A stretch of 64,000 bases of DNA, taken from Harmothoe impar. Lineage: Eukaryota > Annelida > Polychaeta > Phyllodocida > Polynoidae. The position numbers and the translations under genes were made by a program. The stretch covers positions 1,116,001 to 1,180,000 of the forward strand of contig OX381708.1 in the NCBI GenBank assembly GCA_947462335.1, given 5' to 3'. The notes beneath the pieces were generated by a model that was not told where the DNA came from, made no database searches, and was given only the letters and a program-made list of their open reading frames with translations. Below are positions 41,301-55,800 of this stretch, in pieces; within the stretch, counting starts at the first letter, position 1, and each line of letters opens with the position of its first letter.

Positions 41301-41820
41301 GCTAGGGCTCTAGGGAATGCCAGAAATGAAGAGCAGACAAAATTCTGATCGGAATGGACTATTTACATGTTAAAAAATGGAACAAGATTTCATTTTTTGA
41401 CAGCCAAAAATATGTATTGGGTGTTCATTTTCACCTTGTTGAACTGTCACAATAGTGAGAGAACCCCCTACCCACCGCCGGACCCACCCATCCAGACTAC
41501 AGACTTGATTGAACCTTAGTAGTATGGGCCAATATTGTGTATTGGAGTGGTCATTTTCGGTTTTTCAATTGTCACTATAGTGACAAATCCACCCACCCAC
41601 GCCCATTGACAGAAACAGATAAACTGCTGGTGACCAAAACTAAAATAGCACTGTTTAGAAACAAAGTTTTCTTGATGTATCAACATGTTACCATGTAAAT
41701 GTAGTTTTACAGTCCCTTCCCATCCCCTGCTTTTAGAATTGGATCACACCCTGAACAACAACACAACACACCATACATTCATGATTCTATTTGCTGATTT
41801 CACTTTTATTTTGCACACAG

Positions 41821-42125
41821 CATTATATTCCACCTGTCTCCAATGTGTACCACCAGACATCGTCGTCCGGTGCTACGAGTCGGTTGACGCCGTCACACGT
41901 ACTGCAGTCCCCATACACGGTAAGCAACTGGGCTCAAAGTATGACCCAGTAGGTCTACCTACCTGTGCCTGAAATAAGATAACATGCCTAAACCAGATAA
42001 CAATTGTATTTGTTTGAATTTGTTTTTGTTTTTTTAATATAAAAGATTTTAATTCATGTGTCCAAAGATGTAACCTTTTGTCCTTTTTTATAGGGGACTT
42101 TGTCTTCCCATGTGGTCGGTCATGA
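41821..42125 (+). CDS. last two exons of an unrecognised gene
   Basis: Exon 41821-41919 lies between a good acceptor (TTTATTTTGCACACAG) and the donor CACG/GTAAGC. Exon 42094-42125 follows TCCTTTTTTATAG and ends in TGA. Phases agree. The joined peptide is cysteine-containing (CLQCVPPDIVVRCYESVD, then AVTRTAVPIHGDFVFPCGRS). I do not recognise a family and found no upstream exons, so this may be a genuine gene tail or a chance pairing of splice-like sites. It would run tail to tail with TUB. Confidence 0.35.
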
Positions 42126-42349
42126 GGCTCCAAGATCAAGTTGACTTGTGACGCGGCAACACCGGAAGAGATTTATTCGAGCATAGATGAGGCTTTTCTC
42201 CCGGATGGAAGCATCATGTGTTTACTAATAATACCTGCATGTTAACTCTTAGAAGACTTCCCTGTGTAGAATATCATGTATTTCCTTAAGGTGTATAAGG
42301 GTGAGGCTTCTCTCACAGATAAAGAGGATGGCATAAATGTATTAATGTG

Positions 42350-42520
42350 TCATGCCCTTGGTCGTCATGATGTATCAATGCAGCCCTGCTGAGTAACTCT
42401 CCAGTGCTGCATTCATGCATCATACTGTTTGTGGGTTTTTTTACTCTCGAAGGATCATCATGATGCACCTAGGCAATCCCAGCGTGTAACTTTCCAGCAC
42501 TGCATTGGTGCATCACAACA
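42350..42520. repeat. ATGATGCA/TGCATCAT palindromic repeats
   Basis: Two inverted pairs (GTCATGATGTATCAATGCAG ... GCTGCATTCATGCATCAT and ATCATGATGCACC ... GCATTGGTGCATCA). Same family as the array at 63290-64000. Confidence 0.65.
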
Positions 42521-42595
42521 ACTGTATGGTGAGTCCCCCTGGTGTGGAGTGTCTGAACTGCCTCAACTATTTCTTGACAGTGCTGCCATCTGTCT

Positions 42596-42813
42596 TACCA
42601 TAAAACCTCGCGTATAACCCTAACTCTCGTATTAGCCGCACCCCGACTTTGGGCCGACCCTATAAGCCGCACCAGAGATCTGATTATGGTGCCTTTAGCA
42701 CTGTACCATAGTAGCAAAAACTTGTGTATAACCCGCACCCTGACTCTGGGTCTATCCTATAAGCCGCGCTGCCGATCTGAAAAGCGGCGGCTTATATGTG
42801 AGGTTTTACGGTA
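42596..42813. repeat. TACCGTAAA-family MITE
   Basis: Starts TACCATAAAACCTCGCGTAT and ends GAGGTTTTACGGTA with AGCCGCACC words between. Lies between the two convergent genes. Confidence 0.85.
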
Positions 42814-42994
42814 GTTGACCTGTTATGAGGCCCTGTATCTATGTTATTCAATGATTCATGTGATTTAAAATGAAATAACCATGACCAAACATAGTCTGTG
42901 TCTGTCTCTTACTGTTATAAACTCTACATGTAATGCCGGGGAAAGTTTCAAATTGAAAACCCACAAATTAAACACAGTAGAAAAAGGAGGCAAG

Positions 42995-45900
42995 TTGTGA
43001 TTGATTGAGCCGTTTATTTCTGTACAGCAGACAAAATCTTAATTTCACACAATCTGGAGAACAGTAAACAAAATATATACTTTACAAGATAACATGTGAT
43101 ACAATGTCGCACACATAAAATGTCATAGTCAATGAATACAAACTGTGAGTTGTCAACTAGTGCTCTAGAAAGCTTGTTAAAAGTGCTGGACGGTATCGGG
43201 ACGGCGCTGCGGAGGCACCGTGTTTCTTTTAGTGGGTCGAGTTGAGAGTTGACTTGTACCTCCCCGTGCTTCCTCCAGGGGGGGCTGCGGTCAGCTGTCT
43301 GACACGCTGCAGGTAAAAGTGGGTCAAGTTCCAAGATGTAAAGCAGTATTACAATCTCACACACCCTGCATGACATGAAAAGGTGACGGTGGAGGGTCGG
43401 TACAAAAATAGCCCCATGCTCTGAAGTACTCGGCAACTATCACTCCTGAACCATAACCTGCTAGGTTACTGCACTTCTTTGGTTCTTTTATATACAGAAC
43501 TTATCCATGGAATTCTAGAATACAGCAATGGAAACATGTGTAATGGTATATTCAGGTAATACAGGATAGGCTTACAGCAAATATGATAATAATAAAGAGA
43601 GTGGTTCATGCTATTATGTTGTCTTTAAATTTAACAGTAGCGAAACCTTTAAGAGGTCCTCTCACCAAGAGTGTACTGGACACTGTAAACTGGTCAACTC
43701 ATGAGGAGCTGGTTACTGGGGAGAGGGCCGCTTTAAACAGACCAGTTTCTGGGACTTTGTGTGAGAAGCTTGGAGGGTGAGGTTTACTGCCCATGCTGCT
43801 GCCTAGAACAGGCAGCAGCAGTGAGGGGCGGCAGGCAGGAGCGGCAGGCAGGTCTTCAGGGTGAAGCTCTATGTGACCTTGTAGTTTGTACATTGTGCTG
43901 CTACCTGTTTGGTCCCTAGATCATCAGTCAAAACGACAGGGGAGAATCCCCGGCTGCTAACAGCTAGGTGTTCCTCCTGTCACGGTGAGATCTATCTCGC
44001 TACTGAAGGGTACACTTTGGGGTCAGCGCGGCTTTCACACGTTTCATGGTAAATAAGACGGTCTACACTACGCAGCATGCGCTGTCTATATACTAAGGGG
44101 CTGACGGGGCAGGCACAAACAGAGATGACGTGAAGAGGTGAACAAACCTACCAGCAGTCTGTACCATCAGAAGCCAACACAGAGTTGGTTCTGTACAAGT
44201 CTTCCTCCTCTGGCACCCTGCACACAGCTTCCACCCTCATGTGGTGTGCAGAGGGTGCTGAGGGTGATGTCTGGGCGCACCGCCCCCGGTTAGTAGTAGT
44301 TACATGACATAGTACATACCCACGCAGCATCATCAGTATAATCAAAGTCATTCTAATACAACGCAAGTCACTGCTAATACAATGTAGGTCGCTACAATAG
44401 ATACAACATGTGTTCCCCATCCTGTGCTGGATTTGAAGGTCGTTTACAGAAAACTGTGGTGTTAGTTTACTGCAGAATGGGTCTCGGTGACCACTCCGCT
44501 GACCATACTGGCACGGTGTTCAAGGATGGTTGCTGCAGCATCAGATGACACTTTCTGGTCTCAGTAACAACAGTTAATTTGATATTTGTACTTCTTCTCC
44601 CAAACATAAATACATTTTCTTACTATAAAACATTTGATACAAGGCTCCTATTAAACCACTCATTGGAAAGAAACAACTAAAATTCTGACTGTTTTTTTCA
44701 AGGTTTGCCACTCTGCCTGGAAACTACAAGCCTGATACAGACTCAGAGGACGTTTACATGAAATGTGAATCCTGCCGTATTGAATGAGGGCATTACGTCA
44801 TGGTGTGTCGGTGTGTGTGTCTGGTGTGGGTGTCGTATAACAGCGTATGATAACAGAGGTTTAGCAGGCTGCGCCGTGCTACGTACATACTGTGTCTAAT
44901 ACTGCACCGCTGTGTGACGGATCTGACACCTTTGTGCAGCCTATAACAGACAGGTCAGCTCACATCGAGCCGTGTAAAACTGGAACTGTCAGGGTATGCC
45001 ATGTCAGAAACCCTCTGCTGTAGAACACCATGGGGCCATAGTTGAGCCATTTCAATCTCTGTATGACTGGTCCTTGATGTAATCAGATTTTGTTTAGTCA
45101 AGTGTCACATTATTTTCTTCAAAGATGAACAATCCCCTAACAAAAACTCACAATATCTATATTGACGGTGGTCCTGGAAAATCACATATTCTTTTCAATC
45201 TCTAATTTAGATTCAAGATGAGGTGCTGGGTGCGGTTGGTTTTGTGGATTGTGACAAAGCAGGCGCACATGGCCTCGTGGCAAACATAGCAGAAGCGGCC
45301 TAAACGGCATTTCATGTTGTTTCATACGCAATACTCAACATAAGTAATCCAATGGGGGTAAAAAAACAACATAGCAACAGCAAGTATATCACACCTGTGG
45401 GACTGCATGCAGGTCATCCCTAAATACACAGGAACCACCACAAAGTCTGCCGCTGACTTGGTGTTCCACCTGGTCAAAGCCACAACTAGATCAATGCGGG
45501 CGGCAAATATAGACCAATGTCATTGTGACTGGCTCTAAGCATAATGACTTTGTAAAACAAACTGTTGTCTGTCACTGCCTCCATAGCCTCCTATGGATAC
45601 ATCAAAGAGGAATGTGAACTAGAAGCAGGGGTAAGTAGATGATGTGTGCGGTGGGGGTGGGAGACATGGCTAGATGCGGTCTGCAGAATGGGCTGATGAG
45701 GGATGAAGGTGTACATGACATGATGAAGGATCTACACACAGCCTCCTCCGTGTCACACATTGTGGCACAGAGTCAGCCACCTGCTGGAATGGATACATCG
45801 TACAGAAACCACCGCCTCCTATTGTCACATCAGATAATAATAACAATAATAATAACAGTTACACGGATAACCTGGACTAACGCTTCATACAATGTCTGCT

Positions 45901-46855
45901 ACCTACACAAATCTGGGGGTAAAAGGAATTCCATGTCTATCCAGCTGTGAACTTGATACAACATAGTAACACAGGATGATGGGGTGGGGCCAAACTGAGG
46001 ACTGGATTATGTAATGCACTGTATATCACCATATGGGGGAATAGACTGAGGACTTTATATCAATATAACATTGTGTATATCACTGGTGACTATATGCTCT
46101 AGTGCTGCTCAGAGTATCGGTGTCGTTGACCTCCCACGGCAGCTTGTTCCCATGTTGGGGGGATCCTGACCACTCGGTCTACAAGAGGGGCCGTGTGTCA
46201 GGCGCCATAACGTTCTCAGGTAGGCAATACGGCGCATGCACAGTAAACCGTTGGGACAGTAAAAACTACAAATATCCATACATATATATATAATTATCTT
46301 ACGATAGAGACTCATACAAAACTTGTCTTTCTAAAATGCTCCTCCAATATCACTTACAAACCCTTTGGGATAAAAGCGTCTCCCGTAGTGTGAGAAAATA
46401 GTGGGTGTTGAAATCAGCATGAGTCTGGGTGATGCGTGCTGGGTGTGCCCTCCTCACCCACCGCCACCCCCGCGTGCACGCCGTCTGTCACAGGGCACTA
46501 CCAACTCCACGTCTCTCAAGTAAAAATATATCTTGTTGTGGGACACGGCGAGGGGTAAGAAGAAGAGTGGTCCAGGTGTGATATACAGAGTCAGTGAGGA
46601 TGCTGAAGGTAGCATGCAGCAAACCCGACAGCTGTGAGACAAGGTGTTGTCACCACTGCTGGCTGGCAGTGGGGTGGGGGCTGTCAGGTTGGCTGCCCTA
46701 CCACCACTCTCTGCCCGGGCAGCACATAATACACCCCGCAGGTGACTACTTTGTGGAATGGTCGACTGTTTGTTCTGAAATGTCTCCAACTCGGACAATA
46801 AGATAAACACAGGAGGGCCGCTGCATGGAGGGTCGACTGGCGGGAGGCAGGGCGC
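42995..46855 (-). other. TUB: probable TUB 3' UTR
   Basis: 3.9 kb without splice-linked coding sequence, starting at the TUB stop and ending at a minus-strand AATAAA (43013-43018). Long 3' UTRs are common for neuronal genes, but an earlier cleavage site cannot be excluded. Open stretches on both strands show no domain. Confidence 0.45.
43013..43018 (-). terminator. TUB: AATAAA poly(A) signal (minus strand)
   Basis: Minus-strand AATAAA followed by a short CGGCTCAATCAATCACAAC stretch. Last strong candidate before the convergent plus-strand exons. Confidence 0.45.
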
Positions 46856-49800
46856 TCATTCGCAGGCCAGCTTACTGTCAAAGCTGCTCAGGGCGACGCC
46901 AAAGGCCTGCACGGCACACATGGGGTAGTTGTAGTCCATGGTGAAGACTTCCTCAGCCACACGACCAAACTGCATCACAATGTAGTCAACTGTAGGGGCA
47001 CAACACAACGCAAGGTCAGATTAAATCATCACATAGAACACATGCACAATCTGTCCAATCACAGTTTACTTTTCTAATGACTAAGTTTGCCCTATGTATG
47101 GTGGTAGACAATTCTTCAATGATTTATTATTTTAACTTAATCTATTGTAAGTGCAACACCATACTATCTTCAGGTATATTCAAACTCTTTCCTCAGTGCA
47201 CAATGCTGACTACACCCTTGTGCACATATCTTGTCCTCCTGGTGGTGAAGAACCTCAGCCACTTTAAGGCTGTATAGAGTCTAACACAGGCTAACTTAGT
47301 ACAAGCTACTCACCATCATTGTCATGAACAATTTGGAAATTCTTCACGGAGGCTTGTGTAACGCGCCCGTGGAAGTTAAGGACGTAGGACTGTGTGTCTG
47401 CAATCAAACGAACAGGGTCAGTCTCACAATACAACCATTTACAATGTAAAGTACATTCTTAATACATGGATATGACATGGAATTTTTTGTTTTACTCTGA
47501 TTCATGAAAGTGCTGATTAAAAATGGGAGAATGTGATTAACTAAACTCATGTGCTAATGCAAACATCAGGTCTATGCTGCATTATCTAGGGGCACATTCC
47601 ACACAGTTGTCAGGTAAGACACCTCTATTAAAAGCTGTTTTGTTCAGATATAGAGCCTGGTGCTGCAGTATTCATTCTGCTAACCATGTTCTGCTAATGA
47701 ACCTTTTACTAAGTGATTCATAATACCCCTTTTGTATGCTGATAACAGGATTAGCTGCATGTTCTATAACTGCCTCCCACACACCCCGTACCAAGGTACA
47801 CTGTGTATAACTGCCTCCTACATGTAATATATCAAGGTGCGCTGTGAGTGAGTCTTATTTATAATGGCAGACCATGTGGTCTACAAGACATCCCAGGTTA
47901 TATAATCTACTGTGGGTAAGAAGACAGAACACAGGCTAAGTAAACAGACCTTCATTCCAGACTGGTGTCTTATTGTGTAGTTCCAGCAGGTTCTCCATAT
48001 TCTTGTTCTTCCATCTCGATATCAAACCATCATGGTCCTAAAACACCAGAACAACAAGATATCAAACCTGTGTGATAAGTACTAAGTGCCCAGAATAAAG
48101 AGGTCATTATAAATACTTGTTATCATGTAGCATAGAATACCACATTATGAGTTATCATGACTTACATTTTTAGGTTTGATGTCGACTCGCTTTTGGTCCA
48201 GGTTCATACCAGGGATGACAACTGTCATTTTTCGTGGTCCTTTAAACCCGAGAACATTTGTTTCCTGCAAAAGTAAATAAATTAATTTAAATGCAATGTA
48301 TCAATATCTTTAATATTAATTTGCAATACAATTTGGAGATATTTAGTTTGACCAAGTTTCAGATTTTACAGCCTTCCTTCAAGTTTTAGAATGCTTAAGC
48401 AATGACAACTTAAATGGCCAATAATCAAAGTGCTGACATCAGGCATACATGCTTTTTGACATTGTCTCACAATTTTAACACAAGACTTGACCTATAAAAG
48501 GGTAAGTATACGTACATATACAGCGGCGGCCATTTCACAGCGGAGATTGCTGGTGTCAGAGCCGTGGTTCTTTGGACTGTCGCCTCCATCAAATACGGTG
48601 AACTGTGTGCCCAGGAGGTTAGATCTGCAGAAGAGAACAAAACACACATGTACATTACAGTCTCTGACACCAAATTATGACGTATCAAAGCACCCATTTT
48701 GCAAAGAACTCAAGGCTGCCTCAACACAATGCCTAATCTTCAATACAACTGGTTGAAAGGGTAATTTATTCTTTATACAAATCCGCCAAATTTCCAATAA
48801 TTTAATTCCAAAGGTTCTGCATGGTAGTACAGAGAGTTAACTAGTGTCAAGTGAGGTAACTACGAACCTGAGTTTGCCGACGAATGCGTCTCCCCCGCGG
48901 GACAGGTCGGTGGGGTCGGTGGAGATGAGATAGTTAGAGGTGGCACTCTTCTTCCGTTTCCGTGCAGCTAACAAGAATACCTGACAACAACAAAATAAAG
49001 TTTATTGCTCAGACTCTGTGGTATGTAGGTACATAGACATAGTATCCACATCCTTTACATGTCAATGACCATTGTGATGAAGGTAGTTGATTAATTCAGT
49101 ATTGACAAATGTTGAAAAGCCATTAAATATTGGGAGTATTGATGCATACACAATATGCTAATTCATACAATGTTAGTGTCAGGTACATGTTAGGATGAGC
49201 CTGGTACACCTGGACATGTGGCTTGTGTCTAGTACATCCTGGACCACCCTTCGGTGAGCCGTGTGTCTTTACTATATAACAAATAGTACACAGTGTTCTC
49301 TATGATGCAGTCTGTGGCCAGCCGATATAAAGAGTGGATTCTTTATACCCAAGGCAGCTGAGGAAAGTGCAAGGAGATATTTAAAGGAGCCTAAGTAGAA
49401 TAACTACAAGATATTTTACTTGTGACTATGAAGATTATAGGTTTTTTAAATCAGTATCACCTTTAATGCAGACTTAAAGTCAAATCTTACTTAGGACAAC
49501 TTAGACATGGCAATCTTCAATTTATTTTGTGTATTACATGAAGAAATATGTTAATGTAACTATCTGCTGCTACACGGCTTCAGTCCACACCACGCCTCGC
49601 TATACTCCACTGTACACCACTACTTATCCACTGCTAGGTCACGCAGGTGTTACTTTGTCACACAGAAAGAGCTGATAATCAGACACGGGCAGACGCAGCC
49701 ACCCAGGGTGTCAGGGGGTTAGTTTACACTTACACCACCAGGTGAGGTCACTGTTGTCATGGTAACCAGGTGGCTGACTGATTCAGCTTGTTGTTGGTAT

Positions 49801-52800
49801 TGTATTTATTGTATTGGATGCTGTGTACGGCCTTTACGACATGACTTAACGATGCAGTGAATCATTGGTCACTACGTATAGAGAGATGGTCATGTCCCAC
49901 AGAATGTACCCAGTCAGCGCTCTGGTTGGGGCTTCACAACATGCACACAAGGTATGTCCTGCATCAATTATGGGCAATAAACGACACTCTTCTTCTCATG
50001 GAGTTGATTGTTTCAGTGAAATACATGTTGTCTATCTATGACTGTGTAAGTGTAGAGAAGTCTAACTTGGTGGCAGTCAGTTGTATATGTAGCATGTAAA
50101 GACACTAGATGAGGACCTAGAGTGAGGCAGACATCTTGTACAGCTGCTACCCACTAGGAGCTGCTGCTGCTGCTGTATGGGTGACTACTGACATGTGAAT
50201 GAGTGGTCCCAGACAGACCGCCTTCTTCATACATGCAAACTCCCAGCCCACCAACCTCAACAGTCCCTGTATTTACTATATCATCTCACTTTCTACTCCC
50301 AGAATGGAGTATCAAGTAGCCAGTCCATCTTAATGTTATAAAGGTAGCTCAATAGTGAAATTTGAGGTAAAGTTATGAAATATATGAAAGTTTGCATGTA
50401 TGTTTACTTGAAGTTCACACAGAGTGAGTAAATTGCAGCTTGAGGTGGACGAGGAACTGACGGAGGGGCAGGGACTGAGGAGCCACTGTGGGGAGGGGGG
50501 CCGGGGACTGAGGGGGCCAGCTCAGACTGCTGTGACTGAGAGTTGTGTTGCCTGGAGGCCGACTGACCGCAGGAGGAGGGGGCCGGGACTGTTGTGACTG
50601 AGAGTTGTGTTAGCTAGAGGCCGGCGCTGGGGCAGGGAGCCGGGACTGTTGTGACTTGAGAGCTGTGTTAGTAGACAGGAGAAACAACACGAGTAGTGAG
50701 GAGGAGGATGTGGAGAGGAGTGCCGGACACGCAGACACGGCCATTACTTACATTCTGGACACCCTAGAGAACAACGAGCAGCACCGGTTACTATGGTTAC
50801 CACAGGGTCAAAGGTCACAGCCAGCCACACTCAACATGATACCAAACATCGGGAGTGGACCTGAACCCTTGTAAGACTAGGTGTAGACAAATGACTTCAG
50901 GAATTATCATTTGTCTACAAATAGTCTGACCAGGGCATTATGCAACAATACAGTCTTGACTGCCCCAATAAGGCATCCAGTTAGATAGAACATGTGTGAG
51001 TGCGACTGTTGCTTGGTCCACTCCAGCGGCAGTAGTATCTCTTATAATATACACAAATACTGCTAATGTCTAACAAGCCAAAACAAACCTTTAACATTTG
51101 TCATCTGACAGAATACAAGATGACTGAAGAACTCATGATACAACTTATCTGGCATAGACTACACATTGAGCGGGAGAAGGTTCTCGTTATGTCTGAATAC
51201 TTGGTTGGAGAGGAGAGCTCTGACCTTTACCCTACACTGTTGGCGCTCTGTGTAACACTGGTTCTGGTACTAGCTGGTGTATGTGGAGCCTGCAGGACTA
51301 CAGCAGCAATAGGTAAGGAGGCAATGACTGTACTGAGAGGGACTGGGGGCAGCTCATGAAGCCAATGGGGAGTTCCTGAATGAGGGACAAGGGTTCTGTG
51401 TAGTACTTACATATGGGGAATTACCATGGGTGTGTTTTACAACCTTACTACACTCAGGGAGCACCAACTAGTGCCAGATGTCGTGCAGCGTCAACCAAAG
51501 CTACCTCTACCACCGCCAAGTTAACAGTTATTGTACCATATCTCATCTGTGGTAAATGAAGTAATGTAAATATAGCATGAAAAGTACTGTCTACAGGGTT
51601 ACAAATGCAATAAAAGGGGGAGAAACAATTACAAATTTGGGCCGTGATGGGGAAACAAACAGGGGAGTTATGTGAAGATTTAAAAAGTATAGATTTCAGT
51701 TTTCCTACCAGGTGTTGTGAACGGTAAGTGAAGGGAGGTGCCAGCTAAATCAATGTGATGTGTCAATGTGTGTGCATTGCTGCTGATCATGACTGAAGCC
51801 TGCGAGGCGTCAGATGAGTTGTCTAACAACATAAAGAGAGGACATGCAGGCTTCAGGCAGTGTGACAGTGTGTTTAATCCTCTGCTGACATGAACCCTTT
51901 AAGGACATAGCACCTACCTTCTTGCCATCGTCCCGCTCCATGTGCAGGTAGTAAGTGGGGTAGATGCCCCGGTCCATGCCCTTCTTGTCACGCGTGATGC
52001 GGCACTTGATGGTCTGACCTTGGGGCGCAGGGTCAAGGACAAACTCCTCCAGGTTGATGGTGGGGTCGGGGCTGCCGCCTGACGCACCACCTTGGTTAAG
52101 GTCCTGGAGGAACACAACAACATTATACACAATATGGACTCTCTTATGGTGAAGTCAATGAGGGCATGAATGAAGAACACAGGTTTTCTATATTCAGTTC
52201 ACTTAATGAAAAAACCTTTTGATATGAAAGTTGTTGGACCAGAATTTTTTTCATGTTAATGAAGATAATCATGGTGATTTAGAGACTTTACATTTCATAT
52301 GCCAATCACATTTGATACTTCTCATAACAAAGTGTTAGCAATGCTGTTTGGTTCATCCTTCAACACTGCAGTATTTACAATTCACAATATGCCACATCTC
52401 CAGCTGCATCAAACTATTTGACATGGTAGGGGGTGAATGTAAACACAAATCATTGTTACATCCACATATTTCTCATTTCAACAATAGAACATCAACTGTA
52501 ACAATGAAGTTGAAACCACGCGACAAATTTTAGAAACTCCATTGAAGTAAATGCAAACAGACAACCCCAAATGCCAAGTTGTCTTATAGTGATAGAGGCT
52601 CCTACTTCAGACACCACAGTAGAGGTCTCCGACGTGCTGGTGGTCTCACTGACGCTCAACTCACACGCCGCTTCAACTGGCTGTGGGCATATGTGACACA
52701 TTTACACATGTGTTTGTTTATAAGTCATTTTAAATGTATTTAAGCAGGACTTATAATTAAGTGGAAGCGTCTCTTATTCTGTTCTGCGGTAGTGGAGGCA

Positions 52801-55800
52801 TAGTTTAGTAGAAGCAACTCTTGGTCTAATTTGTTGAGGTCTAATAGAAGGTACTCTTGTTCTGTTTTGGGCAGGTGGAGTCATAATTTAGCAGAAGCTA
52901 CTCACATTCTGTTTAGAACTGGAGTTGTCGTAGTTGAGGTTGCTGCTGCTGTAGGCACCCGCCGGTCCCACCGCCTGTTCTACCGCTTCTTCCTCCTCGT
53001 CATCTGAACACACAACAGGGATAGGTCAGTTAGGTCACATTTATCATATAATGTGTGGCAGTCTATCTCACAAAATAAGGTTCTGTTGCTTACATACCAA
53101 ACTGTTTCAGTGTATGCATGGTATTTGTTTAGTTGTACTCATCAAACTGCAACAGGGTGTTGTAGATAACTAAAACAAATCAAACTTTCCCTTTTTCAAC
53201 TATTTGCCACATGTAGAAGCTCCACTTACCAGCATTAATGGTGGGAATGTCGTCATCGTCGTCGCTTTCTGCCACATAGTCTTTGGACTGTGTAGATGTA
53301 ACCTGAAGGATCTGTGTACAAATATATTGTAGTTAGTAAACTTGTTAAGTATGTTCATAAATCTGATGTCTTTAGGTGTTTAGATATTTGTTTAATCATT
53401 GTTTGAACATTGTGGTTTACTTAACCCGTAGAATCTGGGTATACACATGTATTGTTTTAAGTGTGCCTATGGAACCTGTGAGCATGTGTCATTGGTTCAC
53501 CTGACTCGTTAGTGCACAAACATGACTTAGTTAGGTTCAGCTGGAGAATTCTCTGTACAGACAATGTACCTTCAGTTACCCTGCAGGATTAAGTACCACT
53601 CATTTGGAAACATTTAACAACCTGTGTGTGTTTGAGTACAAATAAACAAGGGTTTTGTCTCTACTTCTTTCCTCCTACTTTATGTACATTTATTGTTTAA
53701 CAAGGTATGGAAACATGTGAGGTTCTATTGTAAGTGAGTGTGGTTTGGTTGTTAACACATGTCTATGTCAGCTGCTATTGTAACTGTTAATGTGCATGCC
53801 TGTTTGGGGTGTGAGGGTGGTAGAACTGCCTCACAGCGTACTGCCGGCTTGCAGATGGGGTTAGTGTTTTACCGTGTACTGTCTCTGGTTGAGCTAGTTT
53901 CTAAGTGGACCATGTGTTACGGCTTGTGCAGTATAAAATGGGTAATTGCTGCCTCACGGCGAGGGGTCAGTAGAAGTGAGTCTGTGGGGCTATGTTAGTG
54001 TACAATAGGTATCACACCACAGTATGGACCCTCAGGATACAGCCTTTGTAGAAGGCACCCACACCAAGGGCTCTCAGTGTAGCACCCAGTCGCCATCAGC
54101 CGCTGAATATGCCGCAATGAGAGCCCTGGACATGGACCCTGTTTAGGTTCCCAGGACCCTGGTTCAGATGTAACCCTGAGGTGTAGAGCTGTGTAACAGG
54201 GGGAGGTAGAAGATGTTAATGCAGCAAGATGTGTGCTGACCTAGGGTACACGCGGGCGGGGTGAGTGCTGCACGCCCCGTGTCAGGCTGTTAGTTGTTAA
54301 TCAGGACCCCAGCAGGCATGGGATTGGGATTTGAAGAAAAAGAACCAAAAAGGTGAAATGAGACTCAGTATGGGCTGTACCCCAGCATCAAATCTGGGGG
54401 TTGGCAGCAGTGACCAGTGACCTTTTTTAGCCCTCAAAAACAGAATCAGCCAAAAGAAAAAAGGAAAATCCCACGCCTGCAGAATAGATGGGGACTAGTC
54501 CAGACCACTACAAGTGCAACAAGCGAAGGCACAATAGTAAACTGCAGTAATAGCTGCTAGCGGAGAACTGCAGCAGGACTGCTTCTGGTACTTACTAAGG
54601 GTCACCAGGTGGCACCACAAGGACCAGCATGCAGCAAAGCAACACACCATGCAGCCGTGGCAGCCATCACGAGGGAACAGGAGGAGAAAGGACACAGAAA
54701 TGAGGCGACTGTCTGCAGCACTCGTTACATCCAGGTCTGGAGGCCAATGTGGCAGCTACATTCTAGTTACAGGGCACTCTCTGTTCTATTCTGCCCCCGT
54801 CTGTCACCCAGCAGCGTGACAGGCAGAGAAGGGGGTGGCTGAGGAGTCACAGACCCTGTTACCACTATAGAGGTGCCACATGAGCCTCCAACCAGGTGTG
54901 TAGTGAGTTGCTGCCCTTGGTGTGCAGCGGGGTGCGTCCTGAGAAGCACACAGAGTAGGACTGTGTGCAGCGCTGTGCTGCAGGCTCTTTGTATCTATCT
55001 AGTTACATGTGGTACATATGTTGTATATAGATATAGTATACAGCTTGTTCTACATACAGGCAGTCTGCCATATCTGGATATAGCTGACCCGCAGCCTGAC
55101 ACCAAATTACATACTTAACATCTTTATTGCACATTGTAATCTTTAAATCACACAGACTTTAATATCAACTAATACTCTAGTTTATATACTCTTAATCAAT
55201 CATTTATTTATTTCACAGCATCTACTAACTCAGTACCTTATTCTTAACCCTACATACCTGCACTACTTTAATGGTATTAATTGTTGTTCACAAACCTTAC
55301 TTAATTATGTATCTTTATTGTTGAGAAGTCTACATCTACATGTCACATTAAACTTATAATACAAAATCAAGCAATCAAAAATATTACAAAAGACTAGATG
55401 AGGCATGAATTTGGCCTCTTCTGAATTAGCAATGTCAAGCCACAGATAGAAAGATGTAATATTTCATTTTTTTCAAATTCAAATTTAGTCTGTTGTGCAA
55501 AAGGCAATCCAAACACTCGAGTTGCAGAACCCTGGTAGTAGAAACTATCACCTTGATCCCTGATCAGCACAGGGTGCACGCATGTTATAGAACTCTGTTT
55601 ACACGGTATTATGTCACGTTGTGTGCACGCTGCTGCAGCAGTTCAACCTGCCTGCTGTAAGGTACTATATGGTGCATGTTAGTCTGACTTAACTTGGATC
55701 AGGGCTTATTATGTCTACCAGTAAACCCGTGTATCAAGAGCAGGTTAGATCAAGGGGGTGAAATGACAGTCACTTATGGCCTAGCTTTACCTCGCGCGCC

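Noticed and set aside
43014..46855. Independent genes within the TUB 3' flank
   Set aside because: Open stretches are short, on both strands, without domains or splice-linked partners.
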